Shown in pieces: positions 8,536-18,961 of a stretch of 64,000 bases of DNA; the first letter of the stretch is position 1; each line of letters begins with the position of its first letter. The position numbers and the translations under genes were made by a program. Source of the DNA: Segetibacter aerophilus (GTDB lineage Bacteria; Bacteroidota; Bacteroidia; Chitinophagales; Chitinophagaceae); the NCBI RefSeq assembly GCF_007991655.1, contig NZ_BJYT01000005.1, positions 296,359 to 360,358 on the forward strand, in the 5' to 3' direction. The notes under the pieces were generated by a model that saw only the letters and a program-made list of their open reading frames with translations, was not told the origin of the DNA and searched no databases.

Positions 8536-10968
8536 TTACTCTGTTCTCAGGCTATCTGATGGATTTGCAACGGCTGCCTTTACTGCCTGGAAACCGACGG
8601 TTAGTATGGCGATTATTATGGCAATTATTCCTGCAGACAAAAAGATCCACCAGCTTATAGTTACTTTATAAGCAAAGTTTTGCAGCCACTTGTTCATTAC
8701 ATAGCCAGCAATGGGAGAAGCGATGATGAAAGCAATTATCACCAGCTTTACAAAGTCTTTTGATAACAGCGTAGTGATTTGTGTTACTGACGCGCCTAAT
8801 ACTTTTCTTATTCCGATTTCTTTTATTCTTTGTTGTGCAGAAAAAGTGGCCAGCCCAAAAAGGCCCATGCCTGCAATTAAACCGGCAATCAGCGCAGCCG
8901 CTATAAATATTCTTCCTAACTTTTGTTCTTGCGTGTATTGTTTGTCGTACGACTCGTCTGCAAAAAAATATTCGAACGGGTTGCCTTGAAATTGCTCGTT
9001 ATATAACTTTTTGATTGTGCTAATTTTCGATGCCATGTTTTGTTGCGAGGTGCGGATAGTAAAGAACCCGTACGATACAGATGCGAGATGTATGGCGGGT
9101 TGAATAGTTTCTCTTAAAGAAAGATGATGGTAGTCTTTGACCAGTCCGATAATCTCATATGGCTTTCCCCATAGAATTTTTTTGCCTATTACATTTTCAT
9201 CTTTTTTGAAACCAAGTTGTTCTGCAGCCTTTTGATTGATGATTACTTTCGGCGAATTGTTCCAACTTTTCTCGGCATCGTCAACGGAGAAAGTTCCACC
9301 CTGAACGAAGCTTATTCCATAAGTATCAAAGAACCGTTCGTCCGCAATGAACATCGAATAACCTTTCTGATCGTCACCGGGCTGTGGGTTAAGACTTGTT
9401 ATTCCATTTGCAGAAAAGTTATAACCGATACCCGGTACATTATTACTAGCTGAGAGTTTTTCTACAAACGGCAGCTGTGTCAACTGATTTTTAAATGCGA
9501 GGTTTCTCTTGGCCTGGCCATCGCTTGATACAGTCGGCCCTTTTATAATGAGGAGTTGTTTCAGGTTCATACCGAGATTTTCGGTTTTCATATACTGCAG
9601 CTGGTTGTAGACAACTACTACAGCAATTATGAAAACGATAGAAATGGTAAATTGAAAAACAACCAGGCTCTTTCTTAAGGAAAATGCATTTCCAACATTC
9701 TCTATTTTCCCACGAATTGTTTTGATGGGTTTGTATGAACTTAATACGAAGGCTACATATCCGCCTGCTAATATTGACCCTGCAATGATCATTGCCAGTC
9801 CATTTATCCAGAATTTGCCGGGGTTGAGCGTCGATAAAGAATATTGCTTCCCGGTAAATTCATTGAATAAAGGTTGAAAGCTATTAACCAGCAGCAAAGC
9901 GAGGATTACAGCAGCCATCGTTACAATGAATGTTTCTGTTAGGTATTGTGTAATTAGTTGAAAACGTCTTGCTCCCAACACCTTTCTTACACCTGCTTCC
10001 CTTGCACGATTGATGGATTGGGCAGTAGATAGATTTATATAGTTTACCCAGGCAATCAATAGTATCAGGAATGCGATTACGGAGAAAACGGTAACTAATA
10101 ATAAACTTCCAAAAGTTTGAAAAGGATAATTGAATGAAGGCGCGAGATGTAGTTCACTGAAGGGTTGCAGGGCAACGCGGTCGTCTTTAGAATCTGGATT
10201 AATTGATCTTATAAACCGGGTTATCTGGTCACCTAGTTGCTTTGAGTTTATCCCTTCTTTCAACAAAACATAGATACTTGTAAACCCAGCGTTTGTGCCA
10301 TTCGGATCGGCCCAGTCGTTGCCATCTCTATTTGCAGCGCTTTCCAGTGTATGAAGTGATAAAAGAATGTTGGCCTTGATGTCGCTTTGCTCAGACATGT
10401 CTTTAAATACCGCATTAATTGTATAAAGAGTGTTTCCAAACTGGTTACTTACAGTCAAAGTTTTACCAATGGGATTGGCATCGTTGAAGTATTTTTTAGC
10501 AAGGTTTTCAGATATAGCTAAAGTCTTAGGCTCGCGCAATGAAGGAGTGCCTGCTATTATGGGGTAAGTGAAAACTTCTAAAAAGCTTCCGTCGACGTAG
10601 GCAATTTTGTCTTCCCTAAAAGAGGCTATTTCGTCAGGCTTGTTTTGGCCTGTGATAGTTAATACTCCGCTTCCAATACCTTCTGCAACTCTTACACATT
10701 CTTGAATTCCTGCAATATTATTTTTAATGATTGGAGCAAACCCGGAAGGTAAAAGATAGCCGGCGTTTCCATCTTTGTCTTGCACGTTGGTGCGGTATAG
10801 CCTGTTATAATTTTTATTAAAGCGGTTTGCATTCCATTCGGAACTCACGTACTGCATTATGAAAACAAATACTGCTATACCGAGCGCAAGTCCGAAAACG
10901 TTGATGAGAGAAAACAGTTTGTTGTTCCATAAATTTCGCCAGGCAGTTTTAAAGTAGCTTTTGAACAT
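8536..10968 (-). CDS. FtsX/MacB-type ABC permease (array copy 5, 810 aa)
   Basis: Permease starting MFKSYFKTAWRNLWNNK. After TM1 the usual ExSYDxF word is replaced by SSEWNANRF, a local divergence in the first periplasmic domain. LQPFSELHLAP replaces LQPLxDIHL. Coupling motifs are RAREAGVRKVLGA (about 318) and RIKEIGIRKVLGASV (about 711). The tail is NPSDSLRTE, where SD replaces VK; it is the only copy with this change. A 161-bp gap with a 20-bp motif copy separates it from copy 6. Same general role as its neighbours, but one of the more divergent members. Confidence 0.92.
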   Translation of the reverse strand: MFKSYFKTAWRNLWNNKLFSLINVFGLALGIAVFVFIMQYVSSEWNANRFNKNYNRLYRTNVQDKDGNAGYLLPSGFAPIIKNNIAGIQECVRVAEGIGSGVLTITGQNKPDEIASFREDKIAYVDGSFLEVFTYPIIAGTPSLREPKTLAISENLAKKYFNDANPIGKTLTVSNQFGNTLYTINAVFKDMSEQSDIKANILLSLHTLESAANRDGNDWADPNGTNAGFTSIYVLLKEGINSKQLGDQITRFIRSINPDSKDDRVALQPFSELHLAPSFNYPFQTFGSLLLVTVFSVIAFLILLIAWVNYINLSTAQSINRAREAGVRKVLGARRFQLITQYLTETFIVTMAAVILALLLVNSFQPLFNEFTGKQYSLSTLNPGKFWINGLAMIIAGSILAGGYVAFVLSSYKPIKTIRGKIENVGNAFSLRKSLVVFQFTISIVFIIAVVVVYNQLQYMKTENLGMNLKQLLIIKGPTVSSDGQAKRNLAFKNQLTQLPFVEKLSASNNVPGIGYNFSANGITSLNPQPGDDQKGYSMFIADERFFDTYGISFVQGGTFSVDDAEKSWNNSPKVIINQKAAEQLGFKKDENVIGKKILWGKPYEIIGLVKDYHHLSLRETIQPAIHLASVSYGFFTIRTSQQNMASKISTIKKLYNEQFQGNPFEYFFADESYDKQYTQEQKLGRIFIAAALIAGLIAGMGLFGLATFSAQQRIKEIGIRKVLGASVTQITTLLSKDFVKLVIIAFIIASPIAGYVMNKWLQNFAYKVTISWWIFLSAGIIAIIIAILTVGFQAVKAAVANPSDSLRTE

Positions 10969-11032
10969 GCTATAAGTTTTGATTTTGTGAGCCCTTCGTG
11001 GGATTAGGTATAGGATGAGTTTATAAATAATA

Positions 11033-11052
11033 GTACAAGAGTGCGACGCAAC
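11033..11052 (-). repeat. 20-bp dispersed motif, inverse copy
   Basis: GTACAAGAGTGCGACGCAAC is identical to the right ends at 3141-3160 and 16240-16259. No left partner with GTTGCGTCGCA is seen within about 100 bp, so this is a solo end. It lies between array copies 5 and 6. Confidence 0.65.
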
Positions 11053-11129
11053 TATGTATAATAGTTATTCTAAGGTTTGGTTCAAAAAGCACCCTATTTC
11101 TTTAAAAGCCATAAAGTCCTCCATCCATT

Positions 11130-13541
11130 CTACTCGGTCCTCAAACTCTTGACAGGATTGGCGAGGGCAGCTTTTATAGCCTGGAAGCTGATAGTAATAA
11201 AAGCAATTAGCAGAATCAATAAAGCTGCAGCTGAAAACATCCACCACGATATGTTGATCCGGTAGGAGAAATTTTGAAGCCATTTATTCATTGTGTACCA
11301 GATCACGGGCATGGCAAAGAGGCACGCTATCCAAACCAACTTTAAAAAATCTTTTGATAAAATAGCTGCAACGCCCTGGGCAGAAGCACCGAGCACCTTT
11401 CTTATTCCGATCTCTTTTGTTTTTTGAAATATGGTGTAAGAGATGAGGCCGTACAAACCGAGGCAGGCGATCAGTAATGAGAGGATAGAGAAATAAAGAA
11501 ATATGGTTGAAAAACGTTCTTCTGACTGGTATTGCTGCTTTATCTGTTGACTTACAAAATCATAGTCAAATAAGGCGGACGGAAAATGCTTCTTCCATGT
11601 ATTTTCAATCATTGCTATGACCTGGTCGGCTTTTTTAATATCAACCTTCAATGTAATTCTTGAAAAATGTTTATCAACAGGGTAGATGGCTAAAGGATCA
11701 ATTGCATGCTGCAAAGAGTTGAAATGAAAATTGTTTGTTACGCCCACCACTATCCCTTTTTGATCACCCATTTTAAACGGCTTACCAATTGCTGCTTCAG
11801 CGGTTTTCCATCCAAATTCTTTGACCGCCATTTCATTTACAATAACCTGGCGAATGGTATCGGTTAGTGCATTAGTTGTAAAATTTCTCCCGGCTAATAA
11901 TTTAATTCCATAAACATTGAAGTAATTGCTATCCACCCGTAATCTTGAGGTATTTACCTGCAGTGGACTTCCGGCATCATCAACGGTTTCAGCTCCGCCA
12001 GTGCCTAGTCCACCTACAATGGATGAATTGGATCTGGCAATACCTGAAATCATTGGACTGCTTCTAAGCTCATTCCTGAAAGCTTCATAATTATCTACCA
12101 CCTCTGCGTTTCCATTTGCCCGTAGAAAAAGTAGTTCATCCTTATTGTATCCAAGATCTTTATGTTTAATGAAAGACATCTGCGAGTAGATGATGACGAT
12201 GCCCGTTACCAGGATCATGGTAATAACGAATTGCGAAATGACGAGGCTTTTTCTTAACAAGATTCCTTTATCGCCCGATTTAAATGAGCCTTTTAATACA
12301 ACCACCGGTTTAAAAGCCGAAAGAATAATGGCGGGATAAACACCTGAAAGAACTCCCAGGAAAACAGTTACAGCAACAAGGAAAAACAGGAGTGGTGGCG
12401 ATGAAAACAGTAAAAGATTTTTGGCCGTAACCCGGTAGAAAAGAGGCTGCAGCAAAAAAGAAAATAAAAATGAAAGCAATAAAGCTATGAATGCGGTGGC
12501 GACAGACTCTGATAAATATTGCAGGATAAGTTGCTTTTTAGCAGCGCCAACTACTTTTTTAATACCAACTTCTTTTGCCCTGCCTGCCGCACGTGCGGTA
12601 GCGAGATTGGTATAGTTAATTGCTGCCAGCAGTAAAATAAAAATGCCTACCGATGAAAAGATATAAACCTGTGTGATGTTTCCTGTTGGTGCTATTTCAT
12701 GTTCGAGATTGGACCGTAGATGTATATCCCTCAAAGGCTGGAGCCTATAAAAATAGATTGATCGCCAGATGTTAAATAACTCACCAACATACTTTCCATA
12801 GAATTGCTGAATCTTACCTGAAAAAGCCCGATAGTCAACTCCTTTCTTTAGTAGCAAATAAGTATAAAAACTTCCATCACCCCAACCATCGACGGTAAGT
12901 ACATCCGGCCGTGCAACTTCAATTGTTTTAAAAGAAGCAAGCATGCTAAAGGTAAAATGGGCGTTTTGAGGCGGGTCCGGCATTAGACCGGTCACTTTGT
13001 ACGAAGCACCAGAGTTAGTACTGTCATACATATTCATCACAAGTGTTTCGCCTATTGGGTTCTTGTTACCAAAGTATTTTTTTGCGGTTGATTCTGTTAG
13101 AATGATCGAATAAGGTTCGCTTAATGCGTTAGCCACGTTTCCCCTTGTAAGGTGGTATGTAAAAACGTCGAAGAAAGAAGGATCTGTTAGTAATATTCCC
13201 GGTTGAAGTACTTGCTGATTTTCGTGCGTAATTATTTCTTCCCGCATTTTCAACCTAACCGTGTTCTCTACTTCAGCATAATCATTCTTAAGGGCTTTAG
13301 CCATTGGAGCACTGGAGACTGCAGATTCTGTAGTGCCGGTCTCAGTTTTGGTGGTTGAGATTAGTCGAAAGATCCTGTCATAATTAGTATTGAATTTATC
13401 ATAGCTTATTTCATCAGTTACCCAAAGAGCAATAAATGCAAAACAGGTTAAGCCAGCGGAAAGACCAATAATATTCAAAGCTGAATACGTCTTGTTCTTC
13501 GTTATGCTTCGCCAGGTTTGTTTTAAATAATTTTTAAACAT
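11130..13541 (-). CDS. FtsX/MacB-type ABC permease (array copy 6, 803 aa)
   Basis: Starts MFKNYLKQTWRSITKNK, has LQPLRDIHLRS before TM2, and ends NPVKSLRTE. The first coupling motif is RAKEVGIKKVVGA (about residue 319), the only copy with Lys for the first Arg of RKV. The second is KTKEIGIRKVLGASA (about 704), preceded by IFQ where others have AEQ or AEK. The 165-bp gap to copy 7 contains short TTCAAATT runs (13667-13700) and no gene. Confidence 0.93.
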   Translation of the reverse strand: MFKNYLKQTWRSITKNKTYSALNIIGLSAGLTCFAFIALWVTDEISYDKFNTNYDRIFRLISTTKTETGTTESAVSSAPMAKALKNDYAEVENTVRLKMREEIITHENQQVLQPGILLTDPSFFDVFTYHLTRGNVANALSEPYSIILTESTAKKYFGNKNPIGETLVMNMYDSTNSGASYKVTGLMPDPPQNAHFTFSMLASFKTIEVARPDVLTVDGWGDGSFYTYLLLKKGVDYRAFSGKIQQFYGKYVGELFNIWRSIYFYRLQPLRDIHLRSNLEHEIAPTGNITQVYIFSSVGIFILLLAAINYTNLATARAAGRAKEVGIKKVVGAAKKQLILQYLSESVATAFIALLLSFLFSFLLQPLFYRVTAKNLLLFSSPPLLFFLVAVTVFLGVLSGVYPAIILSAFKPVVVLKGSFKSGDKGILLRKSLVISQFVITMILVTGIVIIYSQMSFIKHKDLGYNKDELLFLRANGNAEVVDNYEAFRNELRSSPMISGIARSNSSIVGGLGTGGAETVDDAGSPLQVNTSRLRVDSNYFNVYGIKLLAGRNFTTNALTDTIRQVIVNEMAVKEFGWKTAEAAIGKPFKMGDQKGIVVGVTNNFHFNSLQHAIDPLAIYPVDKHFSRITLKVDIKKADQVIAMIENTWKKHFPSALFDYDFVSQQIKQQYQSEERFSTIFLYFSILSLLIACLGLYGLISYTIFQKTKEIGIRKVLGASAQGVAAILSKDFLKLVWIACLFAMPVIWYTMNKWLQNFSYRINISWWMFSAAALLILLIAFITISFQAIKAALANPVKSLRTE

Positions 13542-13706
13542 ACAATCCCATTTTAAAAGAAGGTTTTGAAACTACCCGGCGTAGCTATTTTCAAGCTTTC
13601 AAATTAGCAATCACCACTGCAACCCAAATTTGCATTAGAAGCCCACTGCGAAAAATTCGCTTTCTTCCATGTTCAAATTTTCAAATTCGGTCATCTTCAA
13701 ATTATT

Positions 13707-16094
13707 CTACTCTGTCCTCAAACTCTTGACAGGATTCGCGATGGCAGCTTTTATAGCTTGGTAACTAATTGTAACAAATGCTACCAGCACAACCGCCAGC
13801 ACTGCAAATCCAAACATCCACCAGTTTATTGGGACACGATAGGGATAATTCTGTAGCCACTTGTTCATCACCCACCACGCAATTGGCGAGGCAATGATTG
13901 AAGCGAGCATAACAAGTTTTAGAAAATCTGTAGAAAGCTTGCCTGCAATTATAGTCACTGACGCACCCAACACTTTTCTTATACCGATTTCTTTGGTGCG
14001 CTTTTCTGCAGATAGTGTTGCTAAACCAAACAACCCGATGCACGAAATGAAGATGGTGAGTACAGCTCCGAACGTAATAATTTGCTTCCACTTTGCTTCG
14101 CGTTCATATTGCGCATCGTTCTGTGCATCCTTAAAATTGTATTGATATGGGCGGGCAGGAAACAAGGCTTTGAACGTTTTTTCAAGGTATTTTAAGGAAG
14201 CGGAAACATTGCCCGGTTTTAATTTTATGAAGACGTCACGATACTTGTACCGCGGGTTCATAGTGAAGAGTTGCGGGCCAATTTTTTCTGCGAGCGACAA
14301 GTAATGGTAGTCTTTTATAACGCCTACCACGCGGTACTTTTTATTCATGTAGAAAAAATCAACCTGGTTACCGACCGGGTCCTTCCAACCTGCTTCTTTT
14401 GCGAAAGTCTGGTTGATGATTGCAGCTTCGGCAGTATCAGATACAAAATCAGTTGAGAAATTGCGGCCGGTTACTATGGGTATTTTAAAGAGAGGAAAAT
14501 AGTTTTCGTCAACATGTTTAAAGTCGAAGTTCATTTCCTTTCCATCGTTTACATGAGCTATAGTTCCCCATCTGCCACCCTGGTCTGCCGTTACACCTGC
14601 TATCGATGAATTTTTCAGCAATTCAGTTTTAAACACTTCCAGCTTTTCTCTATCGATATGGCCTGTATTTAAAATGGCGACATTTTCATCGTTGTATCCA
14701 AGATCAAAATGGGTTAGGTAATTAAATTGCGAGTAAATGATCATGGTGGCGACAATAAGAAAAGTAGCCAGTGTGAATTGAAAAACGACGAGGCCTTTAG
14801 CTAAATAATTTCTCCCTGTTAATCTAAATCTTCCGTACAAAGTTTGAACGGGATTAAAACGTGATAAGACCAGCGCCGGATAAAAACCGGCTAGAAGACC
14901 GGTTAGCAGAAATAAGAAAACGTAGCCCGCTACCAGTTTTACATCGAAAAGATATGAGATAGCGAGAGACTTGTTAGCAAGTTCATTAAAGAATGGAAGT
15001 ACAAGTTTCAGCAGGAGAATTGCAAACACAAATGCGATGAATGTAAGTATAAACGTCTCGCCTAAAAACTGCAGAATTAGCTGGTTTCTTTGTCCGCCTA
15101 TCACTTTGCGAATACCGATCTCTTTTGCTCTTTTTAAAGAATGAGCTACCGTGAGGTTAATAAAATTGATACAGGCAATCAACAGGATAAACAAGGCAAT
15201 GCCGGTAAGAATATATGAGTATATCGGGTTACTGGCATCCGTTAAACCATTATCGGCAGGATAATCTTTGCTTAGGTGCATTTGTAGCAACGGCTGCAAT
15301 CCAAATCGGACCTTGTCCTTTAATCCGAATTTTTCTTCCATTTCTTTTACCTGCACAGCGGCCTCTGTTCTAAAAACACTTTCGAATTTTGCTTCTACTT
15401 CGCGGGGATTTGTCGCTGGTTTTAAAACGATAAAAGTGTTAAGAAAAAAATTCATCCACTGGTTGTCTTCGGATTGCGATTGTGCAAATTTCATGGGCAC
15501 CAACATGTCAATCTTAATAGAAGAGTTTTGAGGAGATCTTTTGGCAATTGCCGAAACAATAAAAGGCTCAAACCTCTCGCCGGTGTTCAACTCCAGAATT
15601 TGGCCAATAGCTTTTTGTTGCCCAAAATACTTCTTAGCTACATCTTCTGACAACACTACTGAATGAATATCATTGAGTGCTGTTTTTGAGTTACCGGCTA
15701 CAAGCGGAAAAGAAAAAGCCGAGAAAAAATTAGAGTCAACATAAAGCGCAGGTTGATCGAAGACATCCTTGCCATGCTTTATATTGAAGGAAGCGCTTTG
15801 CACCCGTACAAAATCTTCAACTTCGGGGATAGTTCTTTTGAAAGCCGGGCCAGGAACCATTCCCGTGCTGCCAATCTTATCGACTTTGCCGTCACTATGG
15901 GTCATGTCGACCGTAAGGCGATAGAGGTTGTCTTTCTTTTCATGAAAGCGGTCGTAGCTGATTTCATCTTTGCTGTATAAAAAAATCAGCATGCAACAGG
16001 CAAGACCAACACTCAAGCCTAAAATATTAATCAGCGAAAAAGTACGGCTTCGCCATAAGTTTCGCAGTGCTGTTTTAAAGTAGTTCTGAAACAT
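13707..16094 (-). CDS. FtsX/MacB-type ABC permease (array copy 7, 795 aa)
   Basis: Starts MFQNYFKTALRNLWRSR. The first periplasmic core has LQPLLQMHLSK and a Glu/Lys-rich stretch (VQVKEMEEKFGLKDK) that is longer than in other copies. Coupling motifs are RAKEIGIRKVIGG (about 318) and RTKEIGIRKVLGASV (about 695). It ends NPVKSLRTE. An ATG start is supported by alignment with the other copies. Downstream of an intact element-bearing gap (16095-16342). Confidence 0.93.
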   Translation of the reverse strand: MFQNYFKTALRNLWRSRTFSLINILGLSVGLACCMLIFLYSKDEISYDRFHEKKDNLYRLTVDMTHSDGKVDKIGSTGMVPGPAFKRTIPEVEDFVRVQSASFNIKHGKDVFDQPALYVDSNFFSAFSFPLVAGNSKTALNDIHSVVLSEDVAKKYFGQQKAIGQILELNTGERFEPFIVSAIAKRSPQNSSIKIDMLVPMKFAQSQSEDNQWMNFFLNTFIVLKPATNPREVEAKFESVFRTEAAVQVKEMEEKFGLKDKVRFGLQPLLQMHLSKDYPADNGLTDASNPIYSYILTGIALFILLIACINFINLTVAHSLKRAKEIGIRKVIGGQRNQLILQFLGETFILTFIAFVFAILLLKLVLPFFNELANKSLAISYLFDVKLVAGYVFLFLLTGLLAGFYPALVLSRFNPVQTLYGRFRLTGRNYLAKGLVVFQFTLATFLIVATMIIYSQFNYLTHFDLGYNDENVAILNTGHIDREKLEVFKTELLKNSSIAGVTADQGGRWGTIAHVNDGKEMNFDFKHVDENYFPLFKIPIVTGRNFSTDFVSDTAEAAIINQTFAKEAGWKDPVGNQVDFFYMNKKYRVVGVIKDYHYLSLAEKIGPQLFTMNPRYKYRDVFIKLKPGNVSASLKYLEKTFKALFPARPYQYNFKDAQNDAQYEREAKWKQIITFGAVLTIFISCIGLFGLATLSAEKRTKEIGIRKVLGASVTIIAGKLSTDFLKLVMLASIIASPIAWWVMNKWLQNYPYRVPINWWMFGFAVLAVVLVAFVTISYQAIKAAIANPVKSLRTE

Positions 16095-16160
16095 AAACCA
16101 GTTATAAGTTTTGTGTTTAACGTCTGTCGGTTACCTGCGTTTGTTTTTCATAGTGGCATT

Positions 16161-16259
16161 GTTGCGTCGCATTACGTTCATCATGCTGATCATTGAGCAA
16201 CTTTAGTTTCCGCGGTTAGGTGTTGCATTACGATAGACAGTACAAGAGTGCGACGCAAC
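16161..16259. repeat. Miniature inverted-repeat element, copy 2 (best preserved)
   Basis: The left end GTTGCGTCGCA (16161-16171) is matched exactly in inverse by TGCGACGCAAC (16249-16259), preceded by GTACAAGAG. Total 99 bp. The interior (ACGTTCATCAT, CTTTAGTTTC, GTTGCATTACGATAGACAG) aligns with copy 1 at 373-470. It has no coding capacity and is too small to encode a transposase. Confidence 0.75.
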
Positions 16260-16342
16260 CAAAGCCAGATACTTGTACTAAAGCTGACCTCATAAAAAAT
16301 CCAGATCCTCGTATCCATCAATCCTATAAATCCCGGTTCTCG

Positions 16343-18724
16343 CTATTCCGTTCTCAGGCTCTTTACCGGGTTCATGACTGCCGCTTTTATTGCCTGGAAG
16401 CTTACGGTTAATAAGGCAATGGCAAGTGCAGAAAGTCCGGCAAGGCCGAACACCCAAACGCTTATCGAGGTATGGTAGGCAAAGTCCTGCAACCACTTGT
16501 ACATAAAGTACCAGGCTATTGGTGCAGCAATTACAAATGATATAATTACCAGCGTTAAAAACTCTTTAGACAGCAGGTTTACAATTCCTGACACTGAGGC
16601 TCCCAATACTTTCCTAATGCCGATCTCTTTGGTTCTTTGCATGGTGCTGTAAGATGCAAGCCCTAACAAGCCAAGGCACGAGATGATGATGGCAAGAATG
16701 GCGAAGTTTAAAAAGAGCTTACCAAATCTTTCTTCGGTGCGATATTGTTTATCAAAAAATTCGTCGAGGAAATAATAACTAAAGGGCCTGTTAGGGATGA
16801 AGGTTTTCCATTTGCTTTCGATAGCAGCTATGGTGGACGGTAGATTAGCTGAGGAAAGATTAACCGATACAAGTCCACTGTTGTCAGGCTCTATCCGCAT
16901 GCTTAAAGGCTTGATCGGTTGTTGCAAACCTTTAAAGTGAAAGTCTTTCATCACCCCAATAATTTTTCCTTCGCGACCCCATTGTTTAAAGCGTTTTCCT
17001 ACGGCAGCCTCAGGCGAGCTGTAGCCAAACATTTTTACTGCCGCTTCATTAAGAACCATGGCTTGTGTGGTATCTGTGCCGAATTCCCTTGAAAAGGCGC
17101 GACCTGCAACCATCTTAATTTTAAACTGGTTGATATAGTCAAAGTCAACAAAGTACAGGTCGAGGTTAGCGATTTGTAACTCGCCTCTTACATTCTCAAC
17201 CTCCGAATAGGCGCCGGGGTTTCCTCCTCCGGGCACACTCGATGATGTTGCGGTTGACACTACGTTAGGCAGACTAGCAATCGATTGTTGGAAAGCTTTC
17301 TTATTAGGATCTCCATTCGTGTCAATGATTAGCATGCGCTCTTTATTGAAACCGAGTTCCTGGTTGCGCATGTACGTCATCTGGTTGTAGACAACAATGG
17401 TTGAAATGATCAATACAATCGAAATAGTGAATTGTGCAATTACTAATCCTTTCCTCAAAGCAATTCCCTTATTGCCTGTTGCGAAGCGGCCCTTTAAAAC
17501 AACCACAGGTTTAAAAGAAGACAACACAAGTGCGGGATAAATACCCGCCAATAGACCTATTCCGATCGCTGCTAAGAATAGTCCGAGTATTAAGAGGGGC
17601 CTGGCAAAAACGCCCGTGCTGATTGTCTTTCCTGCCAACGTATTGAACGACGGAAGTAAGATCGCCGATAAAAGAACGGTGATTACAAATGCAATCAAAC
17701 ACAGCATAATTGACTCGCCGATAAATTGCCCCGAAAGTTGTGTTTTTGCTGCTCCAACTACTTTTCTGATGCCTACCTCTTTGGCCCGCTCTGCTGACCT
17801 GGCAGTGGTTAAATTTATAAAGTTGATACATGCAATCAACATGATAAAAACAGCCACAATTGAGAAGATATAGACATTGACGATGTTACCTGTTTTATTG
17901 TCCCCGTGAGTTGATCGCAGGTAAACGTCTTTTAATGCCTCCAATTTGAGGGTTGGGAACATCTGAATTTTTTTCATCTCCGTTCCGTTGCGCTTTTCTA
18001 AAAATGCAGGAAACTTTTTTTCCAATCTCTCTGCATCGGCGCTGGGTTTCAAAAGCAAGTAGGCCGAAGCACCGTAGTTGGTCCATTGGCTGTCGAGGCT
18101 GCTGTTAAACTTCTGAGTCAGAGTAGACATAGACAAGATTACGTCCGCTTTTATCTGGGAATTCTCCGGTATATCTTTCATCACCCCGGTAACTTTCGCC
18201 GGAAAAGCATCTCCCGTAACCAATACAGTTTGCCCGATGGGATCTGTATTAGCGAAATATTTTTTAGCTGCAGTTTTTGAAAGTACTATGCTCAGCTGTT
18301 CCTTTAATGCAGTACGGGGATCGCCTTTGATAAGCTTAAAATCAAACACTTTAAACAAGGCAGAGTCTGCCCACATTGCATTTTGCTCCTGGAACTTTAC
18401 GTCTCCTTTTCGCACCAATATGCTGGTTCCTGTAGTGCGTACAAATTCCTCAATTTCAGGAAATTCATCTTTTGCATTGGGCGCAACAGCCCAAGCCGGA
18501 CCACTTGGATGTACGGTTTCAGTAGGCGTTTTCAAATCGGCTACGACGCGGTAAATCCTATCTGCTTTAGTATTAAACGCGTCATAACTTAATTCAAAAC
18601 CGACATAGAGATAAATTAAAAAGCAGGCGGTCATACCTACTGCCAATCCAATGATATTGATGAACGAAAAAGCTTTGTGTCTCCAAAGTTTACGTAGTGC
18701 AACTTTTAAATAATTCTTTATCAT
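16343..18724 (-). CDS. FtsX/MacB-type ABC permease (array copy 8, 793 aa)
   Basis: Starts MIKNYLKVALRKLWRHK, followed by TM1 and ELSYDAF. The DIHL-type word is LEALKDVYLRS. Coupling motifs are RAKEVGIRKVVGA (about 310) and RTKEIGIRKVLGASV (about 695). The tail AVMNPVKSLRTE has Met where most copies have Ala. It is flanked on both sides by gaps (248 and 237 bp) that each carry a full inverted-repeat element. Confidence 0.93.
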   Translation of the reverse strand: MIKNYLKVALRKLWRHKAFSFINIIGLAVGMTACFLIYLYVGFELSYDAFNTKADRIYRVVADLKTPTETVHPSGPAWAVAPNAKDEFPEIEEFVRTTGTSILVRKGDVKFQEQNAMWADSALFKVFDFKLIKGDPRTALKEQLSIVLSKTAAKKYFANTDPIGQTVLVTGDAFPAKVTGVMKDIPENSQIKADVILSMSTLTQKFNSSLDSQWTNYGASAYLLLKPSADAERLEKKFPAFLEKRNGTEMKKIQMFPTLKLEALKDVYLRSTHGDNKTGNIVNVYIFSIVAVFIMLIACINFINLTTARSAERAKEVGIRKVVGAAKTQLSGQFIGESIMLCLIAFVITVLLSAILLPSFNTLAGKTISTGVFARPLLILGLFLAAIGIGLLAGIYPALVLSSFKPVVVLKGRFATGNKGIALRKGLVIAQFTISIVLIISTIVVYNQMTYMRNQELGFNKERMLIIDTNGDPNKKAFQQSIASLPNVVSTATSSSVPGGGNPGAYSEVENVRGELQIANLDLYFVDFDYINQFKIKMVAGRAFSREFGTDTTQAMVLNEAAVKMFGYSSPEAAVGKRFKQWGREGKIIGVMKDFHFKGLQQPIKPLSMRIEPDNSGLVSVNLSSANLPSTIAAIESKWKTFIPNRPFSYYFLDEFFDKQYRTEERFGKLFLNFAILAIIISCLGLLGLASYSTMQRTKEIGIRKVLGASVSGIVNLLSKEFLTLVIISFVIAAPIAWYFMYKWLQDFAYHTSISVWVFGLAGLSALAIALLTVSFQAIKAAVMNPVKSLRTE

Positions 18725-18785
18725 GTGGTTCCTGTTTTGGTCAGTTATGTTTTTGTTACCAGCTTTTGCTTTTCATAGCTTCAGC

Positions 18786-18884
18786 GTTGCGTCGCATTAC
18801 GTTCATCCTCGTATTCATTGATGAACTTTAGTTTGAACAAAAAAAAGCCGAATTTTCATTTATAGTATAAGAGTGCGACGCAAC
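18786..18884. repeat. Miniature inverted-repeat element, copy 3
   Basis: The left end GTTGCGTCGCA (18786-18796) is followed by TTACGTTCATC. The right end GTATAAGAGTGCGACGCAAC (18865-18884) has one change from consensus. The length is again 99 bp. The middle third is unlike copies 1 and 2, so ends and length are conserved more than the core. Confidence 0.72.
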
Positions 18885-18961
18885 AATATTCTATCCTTGT
18901 ACGAGTGCCCGGTCCATAAATTCTTATCTACTTCTAATTCATAAATTCGCTTAATCTGTTT

